Part shown: piece after piece, positions 25,547-38,081 of the stretch
Layout of the letters: each line of letters starts with the position of its first letter
Numbering within the stretch: the first letter of the stretch is position 1
Assembly (NCBI RefSeq): GCF_002088275.1
Contig: NZ_AQQS01000006.1
Coordinates: 1 to 64,000, forward strand
Direction: 5' to 3'
Length of the DNA: 64,000 nt
From: Aurantimonas sp. 22II-16-19i
Lineage (GTDB): Bacteria > Pseudomonadota > Alphaproteobacteria > Rhizobiales > Rhizobiaceae
Position numbers and translations under genes: made by a program
Notes under the pieces: model-generated
Told to the model about the DNA's origin: nothing
The model's input: the letters and a program-made list of their open reading frames with translations, nothing else
The model's database searches: none

Positions 25547-26062
25547 TCAGGCGGAATGGCGGATGCCGGGGATCATCCGCTTCAGCGTCGGGGAGCGGAA
25601 CCAGACGTGCTGGGCGAGCGCCCCGACGACGTGGAGTGCGACGACGGCGAGCAGCGGGTTCCAGAGGAAGGCGTGAGCGCCGGCGATGGCGTCATTGCCG
25701 GTGAACCAGGCGGCGAGGCCGAGGATCGGCATGGCGAAGAGCATGGCGTAGAGCAGGGCATGAGTCGCCTTTGCGAGCATCGTCGCCCATTGCGGCTCGT
25801 CGGCGCCAAGGGGCGGGCGGCCGTGGGTGAAGCGGTCGACGAGCCGCATGGCCGCCGCGACGAGGACGAGCGTTCCGATGACGATGTGGCTGTAGCCGAG
25901 CAGGGTGGCGAGCTGGCCGGGTGCCTCGCCCTCCAGCGTCGCGTCCCAGAAATCGGCCATGAATTCCCCCTGGATCCACTGGCAGACGATCAGGACGACG
26001 ATCGCCCAGTGGAGGAAGACGTTCAGCCTGCTCCAGGCGGCAGGGCGGGCGGTCGCGGACAT
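25547..26062 (-). CDS. Cytochrome b561
   Basis: A 171-residue inner-membrane di-haem cytochrome b of the b561 family with four membrane segments. Haem-ligand histidines are visible in FLHWAIV (about 18), YSHIVIG (about 58), ATHALLY (about 101) and ALHVVGA. Such proteins pass electrons between quinone and periplasmic acceptors or superoxide. It is a single gene between gntK and the histidine kinase, both at some distance, so its partners are unclear. Confidence 0.9.
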   Translation of the reverse strand: MSATARPAAWSRLNVFLHWAIVVLIVCQWIQGEFMADFWDATLEGEAPGQLATLLGYSHIVIGTLVLVAAAMRLVDRFTHGRPPLGADEPQWATMLAKATHALLYAMLFAMPILGLAAWFTGNDAIAGAHAFLWNPLLAVVALHVVGALAQHVWFRSPTLKRMIPGIRHSA

Positions 26063-26180
26063 GGCGGTCTCCGGTGCGGTTGATCCATCGCCGTCCTTAT
26101 GGGCGCAAGGCCGTGCCGCCAGATTGCGGGGAGTATACGGTTGCGTAACCCGCCGCCGGCCGTCCCGCGCGCCGGGGGAC

Positions 26181-26207
26181 GCGCGGCAAGCGCGGGAAGC
26201 GCGGCAA
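26181..26207. repeat. Nine-base tandem repeat, three units
   Basis: GCGCGGCAA, GCGCGGGAA, GCGCGGCAA lie head to tail in the 198-bp gap between the histidine kinase stop and the cytochrome b561 start. Confidence 0.6.
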
Positions 26208-26260
26208 GCGGCGGCGGGGCGCGGGGGAGCGAGCGTCGCCCGGCCGGCGGAGCTTCGGCG

Positions 26261-27655
26261 TCAGGCCGACCGCGGCAGGCTGACCCGGACCGTGAGGCCG
26301 GGCGCGTTGTCCAGCGCCGTCGCCGTGCCGCCATGGAGTTCCGCGATCGCCGTGACGAGGGCGAGGCCGAGGCCGCTGCCGGGGGTCGAGCGGCTCTGGT
26401 CGAGCCGGTAGAGCCGGCGAAAGATCCTCTCCCGGTCGGCCTCGGGCACGCCCGGCCCGTCGTCCGACACCTCCAGGCGGGCGAAGCCGCCGGCCGGCTG
26501 CAGCGTCACCACGATCCGGCCCGGCGCCGGCACGTGGTTGATGGCGTTTTCGATCAGGTTGGCCAGAAGCTGCGTCAGAAGCTCCTCGTCGCCCTCGATG
26601 ATCAGGGGTTCGAGGGGCGCGCAGGACAAGGCATGGCCGGCATCGGCGGCGACCTCGGCATAGATCTCCACCGTTCGCGAGACGATCGCGGCGAGATCGA
26701 GGGTGCGAAAGCGCGAGCGCCGGGTTCCGGCCTCGATCTGGGCGATCCGCAGGAGCGCGTGGAAGGTGGCGATGGCGGCCTCGCTCTCCGCGATCGCGGC
26801 GTCGATGGCCGTCTCGTATTCCTGCGGCGTGCGCGGTTTGCGGCGCACCGCGTCGAGGCGCTGGTGCAGCCGTGCGAGGGGCGTGCGGAGGTCGTGGGCG
26901 ATGTCGGTGGAGACCTGCCGGAGGCTGGACAGCAGCGTCTCGATCCGGGCCAGCATGGCATTGATGTCGCCGGCCAGCCGGTCGAGCTCGTCGCCGCGCC
27001 GCGACACCGGCAGGCGCAGGTCGAGCCGCCCGTCGACGATCTGCCGGGTGGTCATGGCGATCGCGTCGACCCGGCGCGTCGGCCCGCGCGACACCAGGAA
27101 GCCGCCGAGAAGGGCCAGCGCGGCCGTGACCAGGCCGCCGATCAGCATGGCCGAGAGGATGATCTCCTGGGTTTCGTCGAGAACGTGGGAATTGCGCCCG
27201 ATCATTACCCGGAAGGGGCCGACCGCCTCGCCCAGCGAGAGGAGGATCACCTCGTGGTCGTCGTTGTGCGCGGCGGCGGCGGCGAGATCCGGCGAGGTCG
27301 CGATGGTCGGGCGCGTCAGCCGGGCCTCCTGCCAGCCGGGTCGCCAGAGACCGTCCGGCAGGTTGCCGACGAGCCTCGTCCCCGCCTCGTCGAGGACGAG
27401 GAGGAACCGATCCTCCGAGGCCGCCTCGCCAAGCTCGCCGAAGTCCTCCCAAAGCGCCGCATCACCCCCCGCGTCGTAGGCCCGGCGCAGCCGCTGCAGG
27501 TCCTCGGTGATCTGGGCGCGCAGGGTGTTTTCCAGTTCACCCGAGGCGATCACGTAGGTCGTCCCGAGGATGACGAGGACGGAGACGAGGAAGAAGGCTG
27601 TGCAGATCAGCGCGACGCGGAACGAGATCGAGCGGAATTCGGCGGGAAGCAGCAT
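26261..27655 (-). CDS. Sensor histidine kinase of a two-component system
   Basis: A 464-residue membrane kinase. Two membrane segments (about 14-37 and 166-190) enclose a periplasmic sensor domain of about 130 residues; a HAMP linker (about 191-243) is followed by the phospho-accepting His254 in STDIAHDLRTPLAR, then N box NLIENAINH, G1 DDGPGVP and G2 GSGLGLAL. Its ATG shares one base with the stop of the response regulator, so the two are translationally coupled. The start at 27655 is chosen on that basis; a longer frame would overlap the regulator. The signal sensed is unknown; the sensor domain shows no family I recognise. Confidence 0.92.
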   Translation of the reverse strand: MLLPAEFRSISFRVALICTAFFLVSVLVILGTTYVIASGELENTLRAQITEDLQRLRRAYDAGGDAALWEDFGELGEAASEDRFLLVLDEAGTRLVGNLPDGLWRPGWQEARLTRPTIATSPDLAAAAAHNDDHEVILLSLGEAVGPFRVMIGRNSHVLDETQEIILSAMLIGGLVTAALALLGGFLVSRGPTRRVDAIAMTTRQIVDGRLDLRLPVSRRGDELDRLAGDINAMLARIETLLSSLRQVSTDIAHDLRTPLARLHQRLDAVRRKPRTPQEYETAIDAAIAESEAAIATFHALLRIAQIEAGTRRSRFRTLDLAAIVSRTVEIYAEVAADAGHALSCAPLEPLIIEGDEELLTQLLANLIENAINHVPAPGRIVVTLQPAGGFARLEVSDDGPGVPEADRERIFRRLYRLDQSRSTPGSGLGLALVTAIAELHGGTATALDNAPGLTVRVSLPRSA

Positions 27656-28332
27656 CAGGCCGGGGTGTTCAGCATGTAGCCGGAGCCGCGGATGGTGCGG
27701 ATCATCTCGCCGGAAAAGGGCCTGTCGACCTTGGAGCGAAGGCGGCTGACATGGGTCTCGACGACGTTGGTCTTCGGATCGAAGTGGAACTCCCACACGC
27801 GTTCGAGCAGCATGGTGCGGGTCAGCACCCGGCCGCGGTTGCGCATCATGTATTCGAGCAGGCGGAACTCGCGCGGCTGCAGGTCGATCTCGCTCGCCCC
27901 GCGCCGCACCGTGCGGGCGATCAGGTTCATCTCGAGATCGCCGACCTTCAGCACCGTCTCCTCGCGGCGCAGCGGCGAGCGCCGGGCCAGAGCGTTCAGC
28001 CGCGCCATCAGCTCGGAAAAGGCGAAGGGCTTGACCAGATAGTCGTCGGCGCCGGCCTCCAGCCCCTCGACCCGGTCGTCGAGGCCGGAGACCGAGGTGA
28101 GGAAGATCACCGGCGTGTCGCGGCCCGACGAGCGCAGGGCCTTGACGATCGACAGCCCGTCGAGGCCCGGCAGCATCCGGTCGACCACGATGGCGTCGTA
28201 GTCCCGCGTGCAGGCGAGTTCGAGGCCGTTCGGGCCGGAGGCGGAATGGTCCGGGTCATGGCCCTCCTCCTTCAGGCCTGCGACGACGTAGTCGGCGGTC
28301 GAGCGGTCGTCCTCGATGACCAACACCTTCAT
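27655..28332 (-). CDS. OmpR/PhoB-type response regulator
   Basis: A 225-residue response regulator. The receiver domain carries the phospho-acceptor Asp51 in AIVVDRMLPG and Lys in LVKPFAFSEL; the C-terminal winged helix (about 125-222) has REFRLLEYMMRNRGRVLTRT and VETHVSRLRSK. GGGAGG lies 10 nt before the start. The gene overlaps the upstream phosphatase by 4 nt and the downstream kinase by 1 nt, so the three products should be made in step. The target genes are unknown. Confidence 0.93.
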   Translation of the reverse strand: MKVLVIEDDRSTADYVVAGLKEEGHDPDHSASGPNGLELACTRDYDAIVVDRMLPGLDGLSIVKALRSSGRDTPVIFLTSVSGLDDRVEGLEAGADDYLVKPFAFSELMARLNALARRSPLRREETVLKVGDLEMNLIARTVRRGASEIDLQPREFRLLEYMMRNRGRVLTRTMLLERVWEFHFDPKTNVVETHVSRLRSKVDRPFSGEMIRTIRGSGYMLNTPA

Positions 28333-28925
28333 GGCGGGCTGCCTCCCGGGGCGGTTTCCTTCGAAGCCTGCTGGTCGTCGACGAAACGCTCGAAGGCCCG
28401 ATCCATAGCGCCGGTCCTGCTGGTGAGCCAGGGGAAATGGCCGTAGGCGAAGGAGAGCTGCCCGCGAGCCGCATCGGCGGACCGTCCCGCCACGGCATAT
28501 TCGTAGATGGCGCTGGCAAGCCCCGAGCGGTCCGCGCCGCCCATGCAGTGGATGAGCAGGGGCTTCGGCGCCGTCCGGATGGCCGCCGCGATCTGCCGCA
28601 GCGTCGCCATCGACGGCTCGCGGTTGGCGGATATTCCAAGGGGGATGCTGTGCACCCCGTTCTCGGCGGCCACCAGTTCCTCGTCGCGGTACCACGCCTC
28701 TCCCGGATTGGCGCCGCGCAGGTTGAGGATGGAGCGGATATGGGTGCGGTCGATCAGCTGCTGCAGCTGGTCGGCGTCGAGCTGGCCGGACCGGTAGACC
28801 ACGCCGGGTTCCACGGCATGGATGTTCCCCGACAAGGACAGATATCCCGCATAGGTCGCCGGCGGGGCGACGAGGAGAAGCGCGGAGAGGACGGCATGTC
28901 TGAGGACTTTGGGAAACGGGGGCAT
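28329..28925 (-). CDS. Exported dual-specificity/tyrosine phosphatase-like protein
   Basis: A 198-residue phosphatase of the cysteine-dependent (DSP/PTP) fold. The P-loop HCMGGADRSG gives Cys127 and Arg133, matching HCx5R. The N-terminus has a hydrophobic stretch (about 8-26) ending TYA-GYL, a probable signal peptide or anchor, which would place the enzyme in the periplasm. Its stop overlaps the response-regulator start by 4 nt (ATGA), so it belongs to the same operon. Related exported phosphatases act on phosphoinositides or phosphotyrosine; the substrate here is unknown. The link to a two-component system is notable. Confidence 0.85.
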   Translation of the reverse strand: MPPFPKVLRHAVLSALLLVAPPATYAGYLSLSGNIHAVEPGVVYRSGQLDADQLQQLIDRTHIRSILNLRGANPGEAWYRDEELVAAENGVHSIPLGISANREPSMATLRQIAAAIRTAPKPLLIHCMGGADRSGLASAIYEYAVAGRSADAARGQLSFAYGHFPWLTSRTGAMDRAFERFVDDQQASKETAPGGSPP

Positions 28926-29035
28926 CGTCGCTCGCTCGGGAAGTTGCCTTCCCGGGCTAGCCTGTCCGTCCTTCCGTCAGATGGCGGCGCGTATACGGAT
29001 CGGTATAGTCGCCGCCGAGCGCTGACCCGTCCCGG

Positions 29036-30871
29036 TCAGTCGACCTGGCGCACGGCGCCCCTGGCGGCGCTGGTGGTGAGCGCCGCATAGGCCTTCAGCG
29101 CCTGGGTCACCTTGCGGGGACGCGGTTCGGCGGGCTTCCAGCCCTTGGCCTCCTGCGCCTCGCGGCGACGGGCGAGTTCGGCGTCGTCGACGGCGAGATG
29201 GATCGACCGGTTCGGGATGTCGATCTCGATCCGGTCGCCCTCCTCGACGAGGCCGATCGTGCCGCCTTCCGCCGCCTCCGGCGAGACGTGGCCGATCGAC
29301 AGGCCCGAGGAGCCGCCGGAGAAGCGCCCGTCGGTGACGAGGGCGCATGCCTTGCCGAGGCCCTTCGACTTCAGATAGCTCGTCGGATAGAGCATTTCCT
29401 GCATGCCGGGGCCGCCGCGCGGGCCCTCGTAGCGGATCAGGACGATGTCGCCGGGCTTCACCTCATTCGACAGGATCGCCTTCACCGAGGCGTCCTGGCT
29501 CTCGAAGATGCGGGCGGGGCCGGAGAAGGTGAGGATCGAGGCGTCGACGCCGGCGGTCTTCACGATGCAGCCGTCCTCGGCGAGGTTGCCGTAGAGGACC
29601 GCGAGGCCGCCATCCTTGGAGAAGGCGTGGTCGGCCGAGCGGATCGCCCCCGCCTCGCGGTCGAGGTCGAGCTCGTCCCAGCGCCGCTCCTGGCTGAAGG
29701 CGGTCTGCGTCGGCACGCCGCCGGGCGCGGCGCGGTAGAAGTCGTGGACGGTGCGGCTCGACGTGCGCACGACGTCCCAGCGATCGAGCGCGTCGGCGAG
29801 GCTTTCGGCATGGACCGAGCCGACCGAGGTGTCGAGGAGGCCGGCGCGGTCGAGCTCGCCGAGGATCGCCATGATGCCGCCGGCCCGGTGGACGTCCTCC
29901 ATGTGGACGTTGGCGACGGCCGGCGCGACCTTGCACAGCACCGGGACGCGGCGCGACAGCCGGTCGATGTCGCTCATGGTGAAGTCGACCTCGCCCTCGT
30001 GGGCGGCGGCCAGGAGATGCAGCACCGTGTTGGTCGAGCCGCCCATGGCGATGTCGAGGGTCATGGCGTTCTCGAAGGCGGCAAAGCTCGCGATCGCCCG
30101 CGGCAGCACGGAAGAGTCGTTCTGTTCGTAATGGCGGCGGGCGAGATCGACGATCAGGTGCCCAGCCTCGACGAAGAGGCGGCGGCGGTCGGCATGGGTA
30201 GCAAGCGTCGAGCCGTTGCCGGGCAAGGACAGGCCGAGCGCCTCGGTGAGGCAGTTCATGGAATTGGCGGTGAACATCCCCGAGCAGGAGCCGCAGGTCG
30301 GGCAGGCGGAGCGCTCGATGGTCGCGACGTCCTCGTCGGACACCCGGTCGTCGGCGGCGGCGACCATGGCGTCGACGAGGTCGAGGGCCTTGGCCTCGCC
30401 GTTGGAGAGGACGACCTTGCCGGCCTCCATCGGGCCGCCGGAGACGAAGACGACGGGAATGTTCAGCCGGAGCGCGGCCATCAGCATGCCCGGCGTGATC
30501 TTGTCGCAGTTGGAGATGCAGACCATGGCGTCGGCGCAATGGGCGTTGACCATGTATTCGACGCTGTCGGCGATGAGCTCGCGGGACGGCAGCGAATAGA
30601 GCATGCCGTCATGGCCCATGGCGATGCCGTCATCGACCGCGATGGTGTTGAATTCCTTGGCGACGCCGCCGGCCTTCTCGATTTCCCTCGCGACCAGCTG
30701 GCCGAGATCCTTCAGGTGGACGTGGCCGGGCACGAACTGGGTGAAGGAATTGACGACCGCGATGATCGGCTTGCCGAAGTCGCCGTCCTTCATGCCGGTG
30801 GCGCGCCACAGGCCGCGCGCGCCGGCCATGTTGCGGCCGTGGGTGGTCGTGCGGGAGCGATAGGCGGGCAT
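29036..30871 (-). CDS. ilvD: Dihydroxy-acid dehydratase
   Basis: A 611-residue iron-sulfur enzyme of isoleucine/valine synthesis that dehydrates dihydroxy acids to 2-oxo acids. Cluster cysteines appear in [12 protein letters not shown] and [19 protein letters not shown]. Start at 30871 ([14 protein letters not shown]) has GGAGGATCCC upstream, and the length matches the E. coli enzyme (616). The longer open frame upstream is not supported. It is a single-gene unit, transcribed away from the repeat-rich gap next to secA. Confidence 0.96.
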   Translation of the reverse strand: MPAYRSRTTTHGRNMAGARGLWRATGMKDGDFGKPIIAVVNSFTQFVPGHVHLKDLGQLVAREIEKAGGVAKEFNTIAVDDGIAMGHDGMLYSLPSRELIADSVEYMVNAHCADAMVCISNCDKITPGMLMAALRLNIPVVFVSGGPMEAGKVVLSNGEAKALDLVDAMVAAADDRVSDEDVATIERSACPTCGSCSGMFTANSMNCLTEALGLSLPGNGSTLATHADRRRLFVEAGHLIVDLARRHYEQNDSSVLPRAIASFAAFENAMTLDIAMGGSTNTVLHLLAAAHEGEVDFTMSDIDRLSRRVPVLCKVAPAVANVHMEDVHRAGGIMAILGELDRAGLLDTSVGSVHAESLADALDRWDVVRTSSRTVHDFYRAAPGGVPTQTAFSQERRWDELDLDREAGAIRSADHAFSKDGGLAVLYGNLAEDGCIVKTAGVDASILTFSGPARIFESQDASVKAILSNEVKPGDIVLIRYEGPRGGPGMQEMLYPTSYLKSKGLGKACALVTDGRFSGGSSGLSIGHVSPEAAEGGTIGLVEEGDRIEIDIPNRSIHLAVDDAELARRREAQEAKGWKPAEPRPRKVTQALKAYAALTTSAARGAVRQVD

Positions 30872-31003
30872 GGGATCCTCCGGTCTTCTTCTTTGAGCTG
30901 TTCGTCGAACGCTCGTTCGGCCGAGCGCATATACCGGATCGGGCGATGTTCCAATTCCCGGCCCGCTTCGGGCGCGGAAAAAGCCGGCGGCGCGGCTGTG
31001 GCC

Positions 31004-31060
31004 GGCGCGCCGAAACGACACTGGCGCGCCGAAACAACAAGGGCGGGCCGAAACGACAAC
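31004..31060. repeat. Three tandem 19-bp repeats between ilvD and secA
   Basis: Units of GGCGCGCCGAAACGACACT (31004-31022), GGCGCGCCGAAACAACAAG (31023-31041) and GGCGGGCCGAAACGACAAC (31042-31060) lie head to tail. Each carries a CCGAAAC core, so they could be repeated protein sites in the ilvD upstream region. Confidence 0.75.
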
Positions 31061-31126
31061 GGCGGGCGGCGTCTCGCGCCGTCCCGCCGGTCGTCACCCG
31101 TTCAGGTGCTTGCGATCGCCCCGCCC

Positions 31127-31142
31127 GCCGGAGGTCTCCGGC
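31127..31142 (-). terminator. Small hairpin downstream of secA
   Basis: GCCGGA and TCCGGC pair over 6 bp around a 4-nt loop about 10 nt past the secA stop. Weak, and no T tract. Confidence 0.3.
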
Positions 31143-31152
31143 CAAGGCGGCC

Positions 31153-33873
<2,721 letters not shown>

Positions 33874-34152
33874 GAAGGGGTCCTTCCAATACTTTTCAGA
33901 GAGGCGACGAGGCCGGTCGAACGTCGGCCGCGGCCGCCGTCCCGGTCGATCGTGGCGTAGTCGGAAGCCTGCAATCTCAGCGGAAGGCGGCTGGACTTTC
34001 GGTTGGCGCGAGAGATAAGAGGGGGCAAATCCGATGTCAACGGCGGCGGCAGGCCGCGTTGCGGGCGGCGGCCGAAGCGGCCTTGAAGGGAGCGGCATGC
34101 CGAGCGTCGGTGATCCCCGTTTCATCAGAAGTCCCTGGAAGGAATCGTCTCG

Positions 34153-35043
34153 ATGGTAAGAAATTTCGGCGTCCTGCTCTCGGCAGGCGTATTGGCGGCC
34201 GTGGCCTTCGGCCAGCCCGCCGCAGCGGCCGACGGCGACGTGATCGCCACGATCGGCAAGGACCAGGTGACCGAGGCCGAGCTGAAGGCCGCCGAGGCCG
34301 AACTCGGCCCGCAGTTCCAGCAGATGCCCGAGGATCGCCGGCGCTTCGCCGTCCTCTCGGCCCTCATCGACATCAAGGCGCTGGCCGCCGAGGCCGAGAA
34401 GGCCAAGCTGCAGGATGAGGCGGCGGTCTCCGCCCAGCTGGAGTTCGAGCGCGACCGCACCCTCCACAACGCCTATTTCGCGAAGAATGCCGTCTCCACC
34501 GTCACCGACGACGAGCTGAAGGCGCGCTACGACAAGGAGATCCAGGCGATGCCCCCCCGCAAGGAGGTGCATGCCCGCCACATTCTCCTGAAGACCAAGG
34601 AAGAGGCCGAAGCCGTCGTCAAGCAGCTCGAGGACGGCGCCGATTTCGACGCCCTCGCCAAGGAGAAGTCGACGGGCCCCTCCGGCCCCGACGGCGGCGA
34701 TCTCGGCTTCTTCGGCCAGGGGCAGATGGTGCCGCCCTTCGAGACGGCCGCCTTCGCGCTCGAGCCCGGCCAGTACACCAAGGAGCCGGTCGAGACCCAG
34801 TTCGGCTGGCACGTGATCAAGGTCGAGGAGACCCGCGACGCGCCGGCGCCGGAATTCGCCCAGGTCAAGGACCAGCTGCGCCAGCTCGTGCTGCGCGAGA
34901 AGTACATGGCGATGGTCGGCAAGGCGCGTCAGGGACTCGGCATCGAATATGTCGACCCGCAGATCAAGGCGCAGGTCGAGAGCATCGAGAAGGAAATCGA
35001 GAGCGGCCAGCCGGCCGGCGAAGCGGCACCCTCCGCGAACTGA
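34153..35043 (+). CDS. Exported parvulin-type peptidylprolyl isomerase
   Basis: A 296-residue PpiC/SurA-like foldase. A signal peptide covers about residues 1-26 (ending QPAAAADGD), an N-terminal chaperone helix region follows (about 27-130), then the parvulin domain begins at [15 protein letters not shown] (about 137) and includes [17 protein letters not shown] and [10 protein letters not shown]. It should assist folding in the periplasm, fitting its place next to secA. AAGGAA lies upstream of the ATG. It is followed by argJ after 109 bp. Confidence 0.93.
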   Translation: MVRNFGVLLSAGVLAAVAFGQPAAAADGDVIATIGKDQVTEAELKAAEAELGPQFQQMPEDRRRFAVLSALIDIKALAAEAEKAKLQDEAAVSAQLEFERDRTLHNAYFAKNAVSTVTDDELKARYDKEIQAMPPRKEVHARHILLKTKEEAEAVVKQLEDGADFDALAKEKSTGPSGPDGGDLGFFGQGQMVPPFETAAFALEPGQYTKEPVETQFGWHVIKVEETRDAPAPEFAQVKDQLRQLVLREKYMAMVGKARQGLGIEYVDPQIKAQVESIEKEIESGQPAGEAAPSAN

Positions 35044-35152
35044 GGCGTGCCGGCGGCGCGGGCCCCCGGGCGCCCGCGCCGCCGAAATACCAAGGTCTGG
35101 TCCGATCCGTCCCCCGCGGCTTTGCGCCCGCGGCTTCGAGAAAGCCTCCGTC

Positions 35153-36394
35153 ATGTCCCATCCCGTCTCTCCGCTGGCCCCGACGGTCTTTCCGGACCTG
35201 CCGGACATCGCCGGCCTGCGCATCGCCACGGCCGAGGCCGGCATCAAGTACAAGAACCGCACCGACCTTCTGATGATGGTGTTCGACGCGCCGACGGCGG
35301 TCGCCGGCGTCTTCACCCGCTCGAAGTGCCCCTCCGCCCCCGTCGACTTCTGCCGTGGGAACCTGCCCGGCGGCTCGGCGAGGGCGCTGGTGGTCAATTC
35401 CGGCAACGCCAACGCCTTCACCGGGCGGCGCGGCCGCGAATCGACGGCGCTGACCGCCGAGGCGGCGGCGAAGGCGGTGGGTTGCGCGCCGTCGGAGGTG
35501 TTCCTCGCCTCCACCGGGGTGATCGGCGAGCCGCTCGATGCCGGCCGCTTCTCGCATCTCCTCGAAGGCCTCGCCGGCGCGGCGAAGGGCGATCGCTGGC
35601 GCCAGGCGGCCGAGGCGATCATGACCACCGATACCTATCCGAAGGTCGCGACCCGCAGCGTCGAGATCGGCGGCTGCGCCGTCACCATCAACGGCATCGC
35701 CAAGGGCGCCGGCATGATCGCGCCGGACATGGCGACGATGCTGTCCTTCCTCGCCACCGACGCGGCGATCGCGGCGCCCGCCCTGCAGGCGATGCTGAAG
35801 GCGGCGGTCGAGCCGAGCTTCAACTCCGTCACCGTCGACAGCGACACCTCGACCTCGGACACGCTGTTGTTCTTCGCAACGGGCGCTGCGGCGTCGCGCG
35901 GCTGTCCGGCGATCGCGGACGCTTCCGATCCGCGGCTCGCCGAATTTCGCGGCGCCTTGTCCTCGCTGCTCCTCGACCTCGCCCGCCAGGTGGCGCGGGA
36001 CGGCGAGGGCGCGCGCAAGGAGATCCAGGTGACGGTGGAGGGGGCCGTGAGCGACCAGGCGGCCAAGCGCATCGCCCTGTCGATCGCCAATTCGCCGCTG
36101 GTCAAGACCGCCGTCGCCGGCGAGGACGCCAACTGGGGCCGGGTCGTCATGGCCGTCGGCAAGGCCGGCGAGGAAGCCGACCGGGACCGCCTCGCCATTC
36201 ATTTCGGCGACGTCCGCGTGGCGGTCGGCGGCGAGCGCGATCCGGACTATTCGGAAGCTTCGGCCTCGGCGGTGATGCGCCGCGACGAGGTTCCGATCCG
36301 CGTCGAGCTCGGCCTCGGCACCGGCCGCTGGACGGTCTATAGCTGTGACCTGACCAAGGAGTATGTCGCGATCAATGGCGATTACCGAAGCTGA
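35153..36394 (+). CDS. argJ: Bifunctional ornithine acetyltransferase/N-acetylglutamate synthase
   Basis: A 413-residue ArgJ of arginine synthesis, which transfers acetyl from acetylornithine to glutamate. The self-cleavage site [16 protein letters not shown] contains the catalytic threonine near residue 196, and the N-terminal [12 protein letters not shown] is typical. Start 35153 ([15 protein letters not shown]) is chosen by family match; the ribosome site is weak. Its end overlaps the next gene by 20 nt. Confidence 0.97.
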   Translation: MSHPVSPLAPTVFPDLPDIAGLRIATAEAGIKYKNRTDLLMMVFDAPTAVAGVFTRSKCPSAPVDFCRGNLPGGSARALVVNSGNANAFTGRRGRESTALTAEAAAKAVGCAPSEVFLASTGVIGEPLDAGRFSHLLEGLAGAAKGDRWRQAAEAIMTTDTYPKVATRSVEIGGCAVTINGIAKGAGMIAPDMATMLSFLATDAAIAAPALQAMLKAAVEPSFNSVTVDSDTSTSDTLLFFATGAAASRGCPAIADASDPRLAEFRGALSSLLLDLARQVARDGEGARKEIQVTVEGAVSDQAAKRIALSIANSPLVKTAVAGEDANWGRVVMAVGKAGEEADRDRLAIHFGDVRVAVGGERDPDYSEASASAVMRRDEVPIRVELGLGTGRWTVYSCDLTKEYVAINGDYRS

Positions 36395-37163
36395 GAGGAT
36401 GCGCCAGTTCGCGGTCGTGCGGCGTCTCGAGGCGGCGGGCTTTCGGGCCTGGCCGGCGACCTCCACGGCCTTCGACGGCACCTGGGCCGTGCGCCTGACC
36501 CGGTCGTTCCCGGCCAAGCGGCTGAACTCGATCAATCCGCTGGACCCTTCCGACACCACCGACATCGCCGAGCGGCTCGCCCGGGCGCGCAAGACCTTCG
36601 CCGAGGCCGGCCGCACCCTGACGGTGCGCCAGTCGCCGCTGGCGCCGCCGGAACTCGTCGCGCATCTCGATGCCGAGGGTTGGCAGAGCTTTGCCGAGGC
36701 GATCGTCATGACCTGCGAGATCGCCCGGATCGACTTTTCCTCCTCGGTCGACCGGATCCCGATCCGCGACGCCAACCGCTATCTCGAGGCCAGTCTTGCG
36801 GTGCACGGGCGCCCGGCCTCGATGCGGGCCGGCCTCGGCGGCATCCTCTCGGCGATCCGTCCGCCCTGCGGGATGTTCGTCTGCGAGAGCGAGGCCGGAC
36901 GCCCGGTCGCCGTGACCCTGGCGATCCAGGACAACGACCTCGCCGGGCTCCTCGACGTCGCCGTCGCGCCGGAATGCCAGCGCCGGGGCATCGGCATCGA
37001 TCTCGTCAGCACCGCGCTTCGCTATTCGATGCACAAGGGAGCGAAGACCGGCTGGGTGCAGGTGGAGGCCGACAATGTCGCCGGGCTCAACCTCTACGGC
37101 AAGCTCGGCTTCCAGGAAGCCTATCGCTACGTCTACCGCATGCCGCCGGGAGAGCGGCCGTGA
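36375..37163 (+). CDS. GNAT-family N-acetyltransferase
   Basis: A 262-residue acetyltransferase with a C-terminal GNAT domain. The acetyl-CoA loop is [12 protein letters not shown] (about 199-210), preceded by LLDVAVAP and followed by [20 protein letters not shown]. The N-terminal half is a less clear GNAT-like repeat. Two starts are possible (36375 with AAGGAG 13 nt upstream, or 36399); the first is used. It sits between argJ and mutT with overlaps at both ends, a conserved trio in Hyphomicrobiales. The substrate is unknown. Confidence 0.85.
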   Translation: MAITEAERMRQFAVVRRLEAAGFRAWPATSTAFDGTWAVRLTRSFPAKRLNSINPLDPSDTTDIAERLARARKTFAEAGRTLTVRQSPLAPPELVAHLDAEGWQSFAEAIVMTCEIARIDFSSSVDRIPIRDANRYLEASLAVHGRPASMRAGLGGILSAIRPPCGMFVCESEAGRPVAVTLAIQDNDLAGLLDVAVAPECQRRGIGIDLVSTALRYSMHKGAKTGWVQVEADNVAGLNLYGKLGFQEAYRYVYRMPPGERP

Positions 37164-37588
37164 GCGCGGAAAAACAGAAGCGGCTGCTCCTCGTCGTCGC
37201 CTGCGCGCTGCTCGACGCCGACGGCCGGGTGCTGATCGCCCAGCGCCCCGAGGGCAAGTCGCTGGCCGGGCTGTGGGAGTTTCCCGGCGGCAAGGTCGAG
37301 CCGGGGGAGGCGCCGGAAGCGGCGCTGATCCGCGAGCTTGCCGAGGAACTCGGCATCGTGACGCAGGCCGCCTGCCTCGCGCCGCTGACCTTTGCCAGCC
37401 ATGCCTATGACGATTTCCACCTCCTGATGCCGCTCTTCGTCTGTCGCCGGTTCGAGGGGACTCCGGCTTCGCGGGAGGGCCAGGCGCTGAAATGGGTGCG
37501 GGCGAGGGCGCTGCGGGATTATCCGATGCCGCCGGCCGACGCCCCGCTGATCGCCCATCTGATCGACCTCGTCGAGCCGCGGGGCTGA
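37160..37588 (+). CDS. mutT: MutT-type 8-oxo-dGTP diphosphatase
   Basis: A 142-residue Nudix hydrolase that clears oxidised dGTP from the nucleotide pool. The Nudix box starts at GGKVEPGEAPEAAL and runs through RELAEELGI, fitting GX5EX7REUXEEXGU. It starts at GTG 37160, overlapping the GNAT stop by 4 nt (GTGA). Third gene of the argJ-GNAT-mutT operon. Confidence 0.93.
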   Translation: MSAEKQKRLLLVVACALLDADGRVLIAQRPEGKSLAGLWEFPGGKVEPGEAPEAALIRELAEELGIVTQAACLAPLTFASHAYDDFHLLMPLFVCRRFEGTPASREGQALKWVRARALRDYPMPPADAPLIAHLIDLVEPRG

Positions 37589-37664
37589 CACCCGGCGAAG
37601 CGCGACGGGCCCGCGGCGCAGCGCCAAATACCATGTCCGACGTAACGGAAGAAAAACCTTCTGT

Positions 37665-37683
37665 TGCGGTTCGCTTAACCGCA
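37665..37683. terminator. Hairpin after mutT
   Basis: TGCGGTT and AACCGCA pair over 7 bp around a 5-nt loop, 76 bp past the mutT stop. It could end the argJ-mutT operon or be an operator for the pilin pair. Confidence 0.4.
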
Positions 37684-37719
37684 GGCCGCCGCCTTAAGCA
37701 GTTGTTCAGCGTTTCCTTG

Positions 37720-37744
37720 CCAGAGTTCCCCGGCGAAACTCTGG
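37720..37744 (+). promoter_or_regulatory. RNA hairpin overlapping the ribosome site of the pilin-pair gene
   Basis: CCAGAGTT and AACTCTGG pair over 8 bp around a 9-nt loop. The 3' arm covers the first two bases of the Shine-Dalgarno GGAGGTGG (37743-37750), 4 nt before the ATG at 37755. It could lower translation when folded. Confidence 0.4.
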
Positions 37745-37754
37745 AGGTGGCACG

Positions 37755-38081
37755 ATGGATGGGGGCGATCGCCTGGCCGACGCGGATGTCTATGACGGCA
37801 GCCTGCCCGCGCGTCTGAAACCTGCCACGGGAGGATTGCTGCTGCGCGCCACGCTGCTGTTCTCCGCCGCCCTCGTCGCCCTGGCGCTGGTCGTCGTGCC
37901 GATGGCCGATCGCCGCACCCATGACGTCGCCGCCTCGGGCGGCCCCGAACTCGACATGATGGCGACGGGCTCGATCGGCACCTCGACGCAGCACTATACC
38001 GTGCGGCGCAGCGTTCTCCAGGCCCCGGGCAGCGCGCCCTGTCTCCTGTTTTCCGACGGCACCAGCCGCGGTGGCTGTTGA
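37755..38081 (+). CDS. Hypothetical single-pass membrane protein next to a Flp pilin
   Basis: A 108-residue protein with one membrane segment (about 28-49) after a 27-residue hydrophilic start, then a periplasmic-type tail with MATGSIGTSTQHYTVRRSV and one cysteine pair (95 and 108). A strong GGAGGTGG ribosome site precedes it. Its stop shares one base with the ATG of the pilin gene, so the two are co-translated. I do not recognise a family; a helper role for the pilin is an inference. Confidence 0.7.
   Translation: MDGGDRLADADVYDGSLPARLKPATGGLLLRATLLFSAALVALALVVVPMADRRTHDVAASGGPELDMMATGSIGTSTQHYTVRRSVLQAPGSAPCLLFSDGTSRGGC

Noticed and set aside
37633-37818. A 61-codon frame after mutT
   Set aside because: Its codon third positions are AT-rich, unlike genes here, and it overlaps two hairpins and the next gene.
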